DNA from: Antitrichia curtipendula | Taxonomy: Eukaryota; Streptophyta; Bryopsida; Hypnales; Leucodontaceae | Direction of reading: 5' to 3' | DNA: 64,000 bases | Assembly: GCA_951230915.1 (NCBI GenBank) | Contig: OX579636.1 | Span: 42,535,912-42,599,911, forward strand | Part shown: piece after piece, positions 1-11,879 of the stretch | How positions within the stretch are numbered: position 1 is the first letter of the stretch | Layout of the letters: every line of letters starts with the position of its first letter | Translations under genes and position numbers: made by a program | Notes under the pieces: generated by a model | What the model saw: the letters and a program-made list of their open reading frames with translations, nothing else | The model's database searches: none | Told to the model about the DNA's origin: nothing

Positions 1-805
1 CGGGCGGATACCTTGATATTCTGGACGTGGACACAGTCTATTTTCGTAAGTTGTTTCTATTTTTTGCAGAACGATAAGCATACAATTTCAAATTAGATCA
101 TGTACAAAAAATAACCCAAGAAGATAACTTACGGACTCCAACATTTTCATGTTCCGGACTTCCGGCATGAGGACATCTGAGGTTTGGAAATGATTGATTG
201 AAAATGACCGAGATTTTTTGGAAATTTTGAAAAGAAGAATCTTAACCAATCATTTCCAAATTAGATTTTTGATGTTAAAAATAGGCCGCAAATTTAGTTT
301 TCCAAAAATATAAACTACTGAAATCAGGAACTTAGTTAGGGCTCATTTACCTCCACAGTATTATCGACATAATAATTAGTTGTCTTGGACATTTACTTAG
401 GACTTAACCAATTCATCGGTCTTTATGATAAAAAAGTTAGAAGTTTCAACTTTCAAACGTAAAATTTAATAATAAGTTATTTGCAATATGTCAAATAAAG
501 ATTGCAATTTGCAAAACACAAACTCACAAAGCATGTAGTATTCTATGTGGTTCGCAAGCGCATTTAACATGCATGACACATTAAAAAAATAAGACGCATG
601 CTCTCATCATTGTGATAACTAGAAATACTTATAGATTTCATGCATTGCAAAATAAAATAACAATACAACCATGACACGCTGACTACATGGCTAAAGATAT
701 AAATGTATACTAAATATCTAGCCATATACTTCCTTGACAAATGGACTTTTGTGCTGGTTATCAAAAGAACATTCCAACCCTTTCTCTTCATCCTGCATCT
801 TTCTT
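1..805. other. AT-rich DNA beyond the 3' end of the hAT gene
   Basis: No convincing coding frame is seen. The first bases (cgggcggata) are GC-rich, like the DNA just inside the hAT-type terminus at 16367, so the window may begin close to the left end of an element. That is a guess from ten bases; no CAGGG terminus is visible here. Confidence 0.4.
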
Positions 806-3800
806 TCAAGTGCTTGAATTGTCTTCAAGATCTGGTGTTGGTTGCGTTGCATTATTCAAACGACTTGATCTACGGACTTCCTGGCCAGAAGGCCCTGCTC
901 GATGAGCAGTTGGAATACGCACATCAGCATCTTCTGGTGCCTCATCACAGTCGCGATTCGCGTTGTTGTCATCTTCATCGTCTACACCATCAAAATCGAA
1001 TGGATCTTTGACAGCATCTGAGGTCTGATAGCCCTCGACCTCGGAATTTTCATTTTGAAGCTCAGTGACTATTCTTCCACGTCCACGATATCTGGGCACA
1101 AACCTCTTGTGCCGTTTCGCAGCAGGGTCTGTGCCATCAGCCTCTACAGCCGGTCTTCTTCGACCTCCGGAAATCACACATGGTGTGGTCGTCAAAGTGG
1201 GGTCCGGAGTGTCCGTTCGGGTGAACGGTTCTATCAGCACTCCATGGCGTCTCACTCCTATTCCCCGGATAGGGTTTGTAGGGGGGGTTGACGATGATGC
1301 TCTGCTAGTGTTCTTTCCTCCGCGAGAACCACAAGAACGCGACACATATTCACCCATGGCGGGGTCACAAGGGATTTGAGGGGGTCTTCCACCTCTAGTA
1401 GTATTCGAAATGTTCTCCACCGTCACTTCAGCATTCCCTATAGAGCCTAATCCTTCTCCAAAATGTATGGAGGTAGGATTTGGAGTTCTAGTAGCAGATG
1501 GAATAGACCGTTGCGCCTCTCGGACTCGTCCATGACCAATTATAGGAGCCGCAAAAGAAGGCGGGAGCGCAGCACTAAATTGTGTTTGAAGAATGTCATC
1601 ATTTTCCACACGCTCAGGGTCAAAACGCCTCCCAAAACCAATGTGCCGTTCATTTGTTGCATCTATACGAGCCATTCTCGTACCTCCGATGTTTGTAGCA
1701 TGGTGCCTTGTTTCGGATATATTGTCACCGGCTTGGCCTCCCACCCCGCCAAGTCTCCTACTACCGTTGCCATTATGGGCAGACCCATCATTATTTTGAG
1801 TTGTACGATTCCCCAAATTCCCTCCATTCCCATCATTGGAGTCGTCTCTATTCCCTCCATTGTTTCCTGGACGGGGGTGATCGTTGTTGTTGTCATCGTC
1901 GGAGGGGGGATCATCATTGCCAGGAATTGCTGCATTGGCTTCTTCACCCTCGGAAGAAGAAGAGATTCGTTGATCAGCGTACGCTCCACCAACGCCTTCG
2001 TTTGGAACAGGAGGAGGTGAAAGGTTGCGGCGAGGACCGGGCCCCCAATGATTTTTAGGAATATTGTCATCGAGATCTGGTCCAACCCCGTAGTAATTCC
2101 TCGCTTCCTCAAGGTGATCGGCCCCTTCTCCTCACAAATCTACATTTGCCCGGAATGGCGTAGGGGCCCTAGGCATTTCCATCTCTTCGTCTTCCGCATC
2201 TTCTGCTTACATTGCAGCAAATGCTCGATCAGGTTCGTTCACTGGGATGGGGCCAAGATCATCTTGATCGGAATCCTCCGAGAGCACATTTACGTCATAC
2301 CAACAAACTGGATCGGCCCCTGGTCTCTGACGAAGGACACGGCTATTGGTATAGATGTATACCAAAGCTTCGGCCTTATCCACTGTCAAGCGATTTCTGC
2401 TCCTGTTGTGGATAAAGAAATACATACTCCAATTCCTTTCACAAGACGATGCCGAACATGTAAGGGATAGAACACGCTCTGCTATTTTGGACAAGGCCCG
2501 ATCTGCGATCCAGTGCCACCATTGGTGGGGAAGCAAACTGCTCTCACGAATGTTGGGTGTTTCGTCAGGACTGTATGGTCCAGTATCCTCTTCGTATTCA
2601 GTTAGTTCCTCCATGACGACATCAAAACGCACACCCACCACATCTTTTAATTTGTGGACAACCCGATACAATGCACGCAGCGCAGTTCCGTCTTCTTTAA
2701 GCTGCGGATGGTCCCTGATGTATGGATTCAACAACGCACCTGCATAGTGAAGATCAGTAAATCTGAATTTCCATCTTTTTTTGAAGGTTATCTCCAACTC
2801 GTTAGCTAAGACGTCGGGTAGGTTGAAGGGTGGCTCTCTCAGTGAAAACACGTGTGCCCTTAAATTGTGCATTGTAAGCCACGCCTTGCCCATGGCTGGT
2901 TCTCGGCCATCAAACACACGCAAGGCCTTCAGCACGTCTTCCACTATGAACACATAATCTCTGCATCGTTGCCAAAAACCCAGCTCTCTAATAGTGTGGA
3001 CCACAGAGCCTGCGATGGTAGCCAATTGCGGACCATTTGGTACATCCCGTAACCCCGCCATGTAATTCTGAACACGTGGGTGTAGTATCAAGGCCTCCAG
3101 TGCAGTCCTCAATAGAACCAACCGTTGCATCATCAGGAAGTTACAAGCAAAGCGGGTTTTGGCAGGCACTAAGAGCTGCTTGTTTGGACTCAACTCACGA
3201 AAAGTGGACATTGTTGCATGATGGGCCCTAATGTATTGGCACAAGTGTTTTGCCCGGGCAATTAAGTTCTTGAAACCGGGGAGTTTGGCCCAATCTTCCA
3301 ACAACAAATCTAGTGTATGCGCCATACAACCCTGCTTGAAGATATGTGGGTATGTGGAAATGACATCCTTCATTGCTCCAAGCATGTTTTTGGCGTTGTC
3401 CGTACAAATTTGGGTTACATATTTGGGACCTACCTTGTCGATGAAGGCTTTCACTTGGTCTGCTATGTACGTCATAGTCTTCAGTTGCCAAGACGTGTCT
3501 ATGGATCCCAAAAACACATCACCAGTGGGACAAGACATCATGATGTTCATTAGGGGCCGACGATTGACGTTGTCCCAACCATCGGTGCATAGCGTGACCC
3601 CATAATTCTTCACAGCAAAGGCCGTTTTTGCTTTGATCTCGTTCTCGATTTGCAATCTCTTGGATTCAATCAAATGGGTCCTGAACTGATGGTACGAAGG
3701 TGGACTGTATTCAAAGCGCGCTACAGAGGTTGCCCTCACCGCCGCGATGAATGCTGGATTCCTCGCCACATTGAATGGCACATTCGCTTCATAGAAAAAA

Positions 3801-4366
3801 CTTGCCCACTTTTCATCCAAGTCCTTCCTCTTTGCCATATTCATAGCATCCTCCATGCGTTGTTGACGTACTGGTCCAGATCTTGTTGAATTTAAGGCAG
3901 CGCGGCTCATAGATTGTTGCGGAGGCTCAAATGATTTGGATGGATGACTACCATTTGTCTGCCCTCCCCCCTTTACTTCATTTTGAGTGGACTGGCTTGA
4001 ACTCGCTATGGGACCAACTATGCTTGGAGCGATCGGATCTGACTGCATGCCTTCCACGTTTTCAACCATCATTCGTTGAGGAACAAAGTTGGCACAGTTG
4101 GCAAATCGATGCCGCACAGCCCGAGGCATTTGGGGACACAAAGATTTATCCGACTTATTTTTGAACCCAAAATGCGCAAAAGCTCGCTCACGTTTGTAGC
4201 TAAATGTGTTGTTGCAGAAGAGGCAAGTCACTTTACTTCCATCATCTGAAAAATCGTACTCCGGTTCCCACTCCCTCGTTTGTTTTCGTAAGGTACCCAT
4301 TACAGCCCCGGGTAAGTGCAAAATAGGATGTTTCAACAAGGGTTCAGGATTCTTCAATGTCTTCAA
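806..4366 (-). pseudogene. hAT transposase with long C-terminal tail, two in-frame stops
   Basis: DNA transposase of the hAT superfamily, which excises and reinserts elements by a DDE mechanism in the nucleus. The first 719 codons (4366 down to 2207) contain a BED-like zinc finger (C48, C51, H65, C77), a DUF659-type RNase H-like core with TDGWDN (D262) and CTDNAKNM (D323), a C-x2-H near 347-350, and the hAT C-terminal dimerisation block around 620-680 with SSCERNWS (E643). A TAA at 2207-2209 and a TGA at 2132-2134 interrupt the frame. The same frame then runs on to 806, giving about 1187 codons, with a low-complexity Asp/Asn/Gly/Ser-rich and basic tail. The stops read most simply as Gln-to-TAA and Trp- or Arg-to-TGA changes. 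Start at 4366 chosen as first Met; Met23 is an alternative. The tail is unusual for hAT and could be a fused second protein. Family assignment is firm; present activity is doubtful. Confidence 0.9.
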
Positions 4367-4543
4367 GGAATACGTGCCAGTAACAACTGTTAGCGCCGAT
4401 CGTCCGCTTGAACTGATTTTGACATCACCTCAGCAGAAAATCGGGGCAGTCCTCCACCCACTATCTCAATCAACCCAGGAACTCAAAATGAACACCTGGA
4501 AAGAGGCACGGGTGGAAGACAAAGGGCCTCTTGCTGCCCCCTC

Positions 4544-4556
4544 TGCTTTTATACAA
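4544..4556 (-). promoter_or_regulatory. TATA box of hAT gene
   Basis: The - strand reads TTGTATAAAAGC about 180 bases upstream of the start at 4366 and immediately downstream of GC-rich array A. The same order (array, TATA, gene) occurs at the RING and kinase genes. Core promoter role is inferred from position and sequence. Confidence 0.55.
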
Positions 4557-4566
4557 TATCGTTGTA

Positions 4567-4775
4567 GTGGCGGGGACCTAGTTAGTACAGGCGGGGACTT
4601 GTCGCATGGGCGCTAACGTTGTTGGGCTTGGGCGTGGACGCAAACAGCCCGGGCACGGACGCGAGAAGGTCAGGCGTGGACGCAGGGCATGGGCGGGGAC
4701 GTTGTCGCGGAAGTCCGCGCCCTGACACATTGCCGGGCGGGGACGTCCGCGCCCGGACAGTTTCACTGGGCGGGA
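4567..4775. repeat. GC-rich array A (GGGCGGGGAC-like motif)
   Basis: Spaced, degenerate copies of GGGCGGGGAC or GGGCGTGGACG lie on the + strand, with a few inverted copies (gtccgcgcccgg) near 4709 and 4750. The array stands out from the AT-rich surroundings and lies directly upstream of the TATA box of the leftward hAT gene. It may be a promoter or subterminal transposase-binding array; many hAT elements carry short subterminal repeats bound by their transposase. Confidence 0.8.
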
Positions 4776-4845
4776 ACGAAGTGTGCTCTTCGTGTGCGCA
4801 CTAGGGCCCATAAGTACCCGCCCAGTCCGGGTACGTTCCCCAATG

Positions 4846-4862
4846 CCGACCGGTCAGCCCTG
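4846..4862 (-). other. Possible hAT-type terminus (alternative element end)
   Basis: Reading leftward from 4862, the - strand begins CAGGGCTGACCGG. This resembles the CAGGG-type hAT end at 16367 and sits about 500 bases upstream of the transposase start, a normal distance for an autonomous hAT. If real, the transposase belongs to a smaller element ending here. The match is short and no target duplication partner is visible in the window. Confidence 0.3.
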
Positions 4863-5425
4863 AAATCGTGGAATTCGCTCTAGAGCTCCATGTTGGGGCT
4901 TTAGACCTCGGCATTGCAATCAGGACTTGTCACGTCCATTTCACTACTTCCTTCCTTCCAATTAAAATCAATTGCACTATTCCGTAGTTGAGATTTATTC
5001 TTAGCATGCGCTAAAATCTTGATGCAGTATGTCCCAATCTAGTCAGGGCACGGTAAATGAAACGGTTGATGTTTTTTGTACTATGAGGCCTCGTGATAAG
5101 GGGAGGGCTCGCAATTGCAAAGCATCCAAAAAGCGCTTGCATATTCTATTTGATTCAAATAAGCAAATATGGATAAAGGCTTAAAAGTTTAATTCTCTAA
5201 ATAAGCAAATATGGATAACATATCATTAAAACATCATTGAACGATATGGACATATATTTTTAGAAGCAGAATAGGAAAGACATATAGAGGTAGTTACTTT
5301 AGTAATTTAAGTAATCAAGGACGTTAGGATTTATGGTTTTCAGGGTTTTAGGGTATTAGGTTTACTGGTTTAGGGTTTGGAAATGGGTTTCATCTGAACG
5401 TCTAGGGTATGGTTTCTGAAAGTGT

Positions 5426-5600
5426 TTGGGCGCGGACGCATGGCAGGGACTCAATGCAGGGCGTGAACCCTGGGGCGGAGACGTAATTCCCTGTCGCGTC
5501 TGTTGCGCGCGGGCGTGGACTCCTGGGCGCGGACAGAGGAAGGGCGAGGACTCATGGGCGCGGACTTACGTCCGGGCGGGGATTGAAGGGCGGGGACTTA
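5426..5600. repeat. GC-rich array B
   Basis: A second group of GGGCGCGGAC/GGGCGGGGAC-like motifs on the + strand. Just upstream (about 5335-5390) is a run of TTTAGGG-like degenerate repeats. No gene lies immediately next to it; the following DNA is AT-rich and contains two TTAA-flanked elements. Confidence 0.7.
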
Positions 5601-6344
5601 GGGAAACAGCACAATGGACTTCGGCATGGGATTCTTCCTCTATAGTTAATTGCAGTTTTTTGTACTTTGCCTCTCATTTATGCTTCCTAGTTTGTATGAT
5701 TAAATACCCAAATGGAGAAGTTCACCTACTCCACTTTCCAAAGGAGTTGAAGGGGAGATTATATTTTCATGGCCAACAATACATGTGTTGTTTTTCCACA
5801 AGCACTTGCTAATGGAATTGTTGAATTAAAATTATGAACCACTCATAATGGATTTTTCAATGGCCGCGCTCACAAGTTTTGACATTTCTTATACTTCTTC
5901 TTGTACTGCTATATTCCAAGATGGCAAAATCCTAATATTAGATATGCAATCATACAATTTTGGATGTCATGTACAGATTGCAATTGAAGTAATGGTCCAA
6001 GAGAAAATATCATCTTTTATTTATGGTTTGTTATAAGTTTTTTTTCTTTTCCCCATATCAATTTATCCATTTCATTTTAGACGGTATGGAAACTCTTGTT
6101 TACCGGGTAATGTCTGCATGTTCTTAAAAAACAACTCACAAATTTCTGAATTAAATTTTTTTTTTAAGGAAAGGTTCATTTGGAACTTGGAGGGATAGTC
6201 TTACCATTGGGATTATGGTGTCTGAATTGTATGTATTCAATTTTTGTTAACACATTTTTTTGTTTCATTCAAATCTTACTATCTTAGACCTACTTCGACT
6301 TCCGAATTTTTGGATGAAAACATGTCCACAATGGTGGTGCTTAT
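5601..6344. other. AT-rich spacer without a supported gene
   Basis: Short open frames exist (for example 5848-6036) but show no recognisable motif or exon structure. I see nothing functional. Confidence 0.4.
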
Positions 6345-7287
6345 TTAACCTCTAAAGGCCCAAGGCCAATTTTCTGGCAAAAACTACTCAAAACTGCCAT
6401 TAATATAGCAAAGAACCCAAAAAAAAATTTAATGTGTTTTTTGCATATTTTACCATAGGATCTTGTACTAAACTAGTGTAAGAATGTGTGGAAGAAATTT
6501 TAGAAACTTTGACCAAGTAGATTGCAAGATATTTGCATTTAAAGTGAAGGAATCTAATTTTTTCGCACCTCGTTCAACTACATTTTCGGGCTTTCAACCT
6601 TTTTAACTTAAAATTTTTGCTCCAATGATTTTGAATTTCAAATTTTATATGTTGAAGAATTGAGTTTAGAATCTAGGAAGAAAAATTGAAAAAAGAAACA
6701 CTTAGTTTTCACTCATTCAAAATTTGTTAAGTAGAAGTACGTTTAAGATTGAAGGAAAAATGAAATCATTAATAGCTGTAAGATAGGGTTGAAATATACT
6801 AATCTCAACGGTGAGATTGTTCTAGCAAGAAATCTTAACCTTGTGCAATTTTTTTTTTTTTTTAATTGTCAAAATTGAGTTCAGAAATGAATCCTACAAG
6901 TTATTTTTTGATTTTTTTCAAGAAGATGCTGTAATTGCCCGAAAAATAAGATTGTCCATAACTTTAGCATAACAAATCCAAATGGAATGAATCGAAGCTT
7001 CCCATGTGCATGAAAATAAAATCTATATGATAAAAATTTAAAAAAAATTAAAATTAAAAGTTCTTGTGAGGGTTTTGTTTCTGCCCGCCGAACTAAAATT
7101 TGGATTTTTTCTACCATAACTTTTGCTACCAGGCACCGGTTGAAATAAAAATTACATTTTCGGAAAGCTAATGTGATTCTCTATTTTCACAAAAAAATTG
7201 AGAAAATTACAACAAATATTGAGACCGTAGGAGCCTGCCCAAAATTCATTTTGTCCCTCCAGCGGACAATGGGCCTTTAGGGGTTAA
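6345..7287 (+). mobile_element. TTAA-flanked MITE-like element, copy 1
   Basis: The element starts TTAACCTCTAAAGGCCC and ends GGGCCTTTAGGGGTTAA, so it is flanked by TTAA on both sides with imperfect terminal repeats of about 15 bases. TTAA target duplication is the hallmark of the piggyBac superfamily. The interior is AT-rich with no coding capacity. Copy 2 at 7874-8798 is related but inverted, and another relative lies at 42019-42988. Confidence 0.75.
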
Positions 7288-7873
7288 ATTCTATTTCGTT
7301 CTCTCGTTGGCTACAATGCCTCATGCTTGAAAATATTCACCACATTTGGAATTGTCCAACTAAATGATAAAAAATAGTAAGTACATAGCAGTTAAGGAAG
7401 GTTCAACATTCTGACTGGTAAATAATTTTATTATAAAACTGAAAAATGCCAATCTTAAAGGTTGCCATTTTTTAATCAACAATCGCCATTGTAGGATTTA
7501 ATTTTTTTTAAAGAACATTGAAAATTGAGTACGAAGAAGGAGCCGAAGGACTGCAAAATTTATTTTACAGTAGCCACTAAGTAGTAGAGAATCCATAGCT
7601 GCCTACAAACTAAAAATCTTCATAACTTTTGACTCATTCATCAGAATTAAATGATTCAAAGCTTTCCACATATATACAATTGTAATACTGTATAGAACCA
7701 ATTTCCAAATTAAAAAAAAAGAAAAAAGTGATTTTTTAGAATCTCGATCCATTTGTCCAATGAAACCAGAAAATAAAATATAAGCCCATAACTTTTGACT
7801 TACATTTCCAAATGTCCTAGAATTTAGTGCAAATGAAATATTCAAGAGCACACCTTCAATTAAAATTTAAGCC

Positions 7874-8798
7874 TTAACCCCTAAAGGACCATTGTCCCCT
7901 CAGGGGACAAATGGGTTTTCGGGCAGGTACCTACGAGCTGAAATTTTCTCCTGATTTTTTGAAACTTTTTTTGGAGGTAGAAAATCTGATTAGCTTTATG
8001 GGAATATAATTTTTTTCACAATCGGTGCCCGGGAAAAAAAGTTATGCCCAAATAAGCTCAAAACAGGGGTCGAGGGGCAGCAAAAATAATTTACATTTTT
8101 TTTTTTTTTTCTAATTTTTTTTTCTTGTAGATTATATTTTTGTCTATCTGAAAAGCTTTGATTCATTTCATTTGGATTTTTTATGAGAATGTTATGGACA
8201 AGCTTGTTTTCCAGCCACTTAGAGCATCTTCTTGAAAAATTAACTTGTAGGATTCATTTCTGAATGTAATTTTTATAATTTTTGAAAAAAAAAGTTCCAT
8301 AAGGTTTAGTTTTTTTGCTAGAACTATCTCACCATTGGGATTAGTGATTTTTAATTCCATATAAAAGATATTAATATTTTAGATTTTCTTTCTATCTTGT
8401 ACCTACTTCTACTTAACAATTTCTTTAATAATGAAAATTAAGTTTTTTTGGATTTTCTTTTTTCCCCTAGACTCTCAACTCAATTCTCCACTATAAAGAT
8501 TAAAAGCTCAGAACTCTGTAGTGCAAAATATTTAAGTTAAAAATGTTCAAAGTCATAAAATCTAGTCCCGTAGTGTGCTGAAAAACTTGTTTTTTTCACT
8601 TTAAACGCAGATATCTTGCAATCTGTGCGGTCAAAAATTCTGAAATTTTTTCCATACATTTTCATTCTAGTTAGGTATAAGATCCTATGGTTAAATGTGA
8701 AAAAAAAACAATTTTCAATTTTTTTTACTCTTTGCTATAGAAATGGCAGTTTTGAGTGTTTTTTGGCAGAAAAATGGCCTTGGTCCTTCAGGGGTTAA
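7874..8798 (-). mobile_element. TTAA-flanked MITE-like element, copy 2 (inverted)
   Basis: It starts TTAACCCCTAAAGGACC and ends GGTCCTTCAGGGGTTAA. Read from the right on the - strand it aligns with copy 1 (shared stretches such as aactgccat, atagcaaagag and accataggatctt), so the copies face each other across about 590 bases. Non-coding. Confidence 0.75.
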
Positions 8799-9130
8799 AG
8801 TAAGAAATCTCTAGTCATAAATACATGCACAAAATTTTATATAGCCCTAGAAAACATGGCAGTTCATTAGGAATTCAACAGTTGTGCAATGAATTAATTC
8901 AGAAATCCCACTTGCACATACTGAAAAGAGAAAGTGTATATACATTTCATATGCATCAACAATACAAAATGGAAAAAATGTATGATTTCGTCACTGTACT
9001 ATTATCTGCACATCAATATATGTAATGAATTACAGTAGAAAAAAAGGATTCTACGAGTCTGTCTAAAGCCTGTAGCTATGTACTTTTGTGCAATGTGCCT
9101 TGATGTTATCTACAACACCATGAAGTGCAC

Positions 9131-11497
9131 TTAATCGATATTCATGGGGCTCTGTGCCGTACCACTAGGACCTGCTTCTTCGTCGTTTGCCCCGGCTTCT
9201 ACAATGCAGTCCTCATCTGAGCCAAGCTGAAGTCGTCGAGCTCTAGACCGGGTTCGTTTCGCTGGTCCATCTTCCTCGAGTATGGCCTTCAGAAACTGCG
9301 AGCCATGCATTTGTTCAAGAGCACGCTTCGTCCCAGGACTGTGCATGTCGAGCAAATAATCCATTGCATCGTTCTTAAAAATCTCTCTCCATTCCGACTC
9401 TGACATCATAAGCATCTCCTGAGTTCCTGGTACTTCATATCCAGACTCATCCACGACTTGAACCCCGTCATCATCAGTGATACGCACTCCATCACGTCCC
9501 CATCGCCATGATTTCGGATGAAGTCCAAATCGGAATTGTTTGGTGGCTTCGTCCCAATGTCCGTTGAAGCATTAGTAAAAGAAATTTCGCTGTCCGAGAC
9601 TGAACTTGTCTTTGATGGGAATCAAGTTCTCACACACTTGTACGACCTCAGTCGGATCGTTTTTCCAACCCCATTCTCTAGCAAGCATTGATTTCTCTCC
9701 AGAGTGATGCTTGAAACGCCAACTCCAAATAAGGTCTTGTCCCCATATATCAGAGTTATGGGGGGAATTTATTACATTAAATTCCCAATCCGGTGGCATG
9801 TATGGGACCAGGCCGAACAACTCGTACAAGCGCTCGTGGAAGGGAGCCTTGCATACAGCGCATCGCCTACGCGTTATCATCAAACTGATCAAACAAAACG
9901 GATGGTAGAGGTGCTCGCATGTGCCTAAGTGCATTCCACCTTCAGGGCCAAATGGATTTAAACAAATGATGCACGTGGTCTCGTCTAAAACGAAGCTAGA
10001 AGGTTGTGGCCACAACAACTTCGGCTCGTCTGTAAGATGTGAAGAAATGGCGTTTGCGAAATCCCAGTTGTGTGAGGACCAGTCAATGATCTTCATGTTG
10101 CCACCAATGGATTTCATTACCCAGTCTTCCCGATCAAAAAGATCGTCTATAAGGGCCCATGATGTTAAACCGAAGGCCCTCTCCTGATTGTGCTCAAAGT
10201 AATTGTTGGCCACCTTTTTGAACTCCGTGGCCATTTGTCGGTTCGTATCGACGGTGAAGATGCATGCTAACTTCCACTGATAATATTGTGCTACCAACGC
10301 AGCCAACCGACCTCGCAACTCGACATTGTTGGCACGTAAAACAGTGAGTTCTTCACTATTTTCAACCGTTTGGGCGCCCACCAACCCTACGACTGGTATG
10401 TTCGCAAATGCATCTAATACGTCAAACGATAATGAACCATGTGTTGCTGACATGGATGCACTAGCATTTATGGCTGGCAGCGGTGCAAGAACCGATTCAC
10501 TGAGGCCTGTGGTGGGACCCCTCACGCCTTCTAGCACTGCAGTTGTTGTATTTTCTTCAGCCAAAGATATTTCTGCGCCATCTACTTGTGAAGGCATCCC
10601 TTGAGCATGCCCTCTTGGATCGTGCCCTTCATATCTCATCATAGCAGCTTCGAGAGCTTGTCGAAGTTCTTCTATGTCACGTTCCCGCTACGATAGTAAG
10701 TCGCTCTTGTCCTTCAGTTTGGCCTCGCATTCAGCCAAATTGACATTCAATCCTTGAATGAAGAGATCTTTTTTGGCCAATTGAATCTTCAAGGTGTTGA
10801 CCACATCCGTGTCAGCTTCGCCCACCGCTGCATTTGCAAGTGAGGCAGCCATTGATAATTGCGTGGCCCTCCTTCTTTTAGTACGTTGCGTCACCCTAGG
10901 ACCAGGTGGACCTGGTGGAGTACGAGTTCCATCCGAGTCTCTATCTGTTTTAGAATCATCGGTCTCGTAGTTGTCAACGCTCGTAATTTGCATCCTGATG
11001 CTGCCCAAACCACCCTCTGGATACTTTTTTACCCCCCTTGGAATAAATCCGTTGGCCGGCGTCGGAATAGTGACGTTGGAACCCACGTCATTTAAAGTTG
11101 ACCAATCCACTCGCTTGTGAAGCTTTATTTCCGCGTGGACCCCACGTGCAATGAAAAGATTGACTTCGTTTTTTTTCACAGTGGGCTGGTCGTACAGAAC
11201 TTGATACACCTCAATGCAGCGATTTTTGAATTCTTCGTCGGTGCAATACTTCAAGTTCGCCTTGTGAAATCGTCGATGAAAATTGTGTCGTTCTTCTGGG
11301 AACGCCTTGTCAATGTGGCACCACTCTATGTATTGAGCGCAATTTTCGGCACTCCACGGTTCTAATACCTCCTCCCATCTCTTGAATGCAAGTTTCGTTG
11401 GATTTCAAAGTACGTGCAGCCGCTTGGGATGCTTTTGTCCGGCACGTTCTCTTGTCTTGTCTCGTTTAGCTTTTGTCCTCCTCGGTGGTGTCTCCAT
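9131..11497 (-). pseudogene. RING-H2 protein gene, element-associated, three in-frame stops
   Basis: One reading frame runs from an ATG at 11497 to a TGA at 9131 (about 789 codons). It is broken by a TGA near 11403, a TAG at 10688 and a TAA at 9572. The N-terminus is basic; a conserved-looking Trp/Glu-rich segment (WEEVLEPWSAENCAQYIEW) follows, then a Pro-rich and basic linker, a coiled-coil-like stretch ending at the TAG, and a RING-H2 finger coded around 9850-9975. Its ligands are C-x2-C-x14-C-x-H-x2-H-x2-C-x10-C-x2-C, the spacing of RING-H2 ubiquitin ligases. The C-terminus is acidic with a basic patch (AKRTRSRARR) that could be a nuclear signal. It is leftward, between two element-type genes, with the same array-TATA promoter layout as hAT and kinase. 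A ubiquitin ligase role is inferred from the finger only. Two stops replace likely Gln codons. Confidence 0.75.
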
Positions 11498-11850
11498 CGC
11501 TCGTGGACTTTGGAAAAGTACGGGTGTGTAATAAATAAGACCCCACAAAGCCGCCCAAGCAACCAGCTCAATGAAGAATTGGAGGACCCAGGAAGTTGTG
11601 AGGCAAGAACTGAGTGAATGGGCAGGGACTTATATAGTCGCTGGGGGGCGCAAGCACTGGGCGGGGACGCAGTCTCGCTAGGCGGGGACGGAAAAGCATG
11701 GGCGAGGACGGAATCGCGTTAGGGCGCGGTTTAAGGACAGGGCGTGGACGTAATCGCGTCTGGGCGGGGACGTAGTTGCGTCAGGGCGGGGACGCAAATC
11801 TGTCTGGGCGTGGACAGTTTTCCGTAGGGCGGGGACGTAAGGTGAAGAAA
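11405..11850. repeat. GC-rich array C and RING promoter
   Basis: From about 11619 to 11845 the + strand carries about nine GGGCGGGGACG-like units spaced roughly 20-30 bases apart. The - strand has a TATA box (ACTATATAAG, 11629-11638) at its gene-proximal edge, about 135 bases upstream of the RING ATG. The bases from 11405 to 11497 are the 5' coding part of the RING gene. The motif strand is the same as in arrays A, B and D even though this gene is leftward. Confidence 0.75.
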
Positions 11851-11879
11851 GTAAGAAAATTTTAAAAAAGGGAAGTTGG

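Noticed and set aside
5848..6036. Short frame after array B as a gene driven by that array
   Set aside because: No TATA box at the array edge, no recognisable motif and only 62 codons.
9704..10604. Several + strand open frames over the RING gene
   Set aside because: They are shadows of the - strand RING frame, which alone shows a conserved finger and continues across 2.4 kb.
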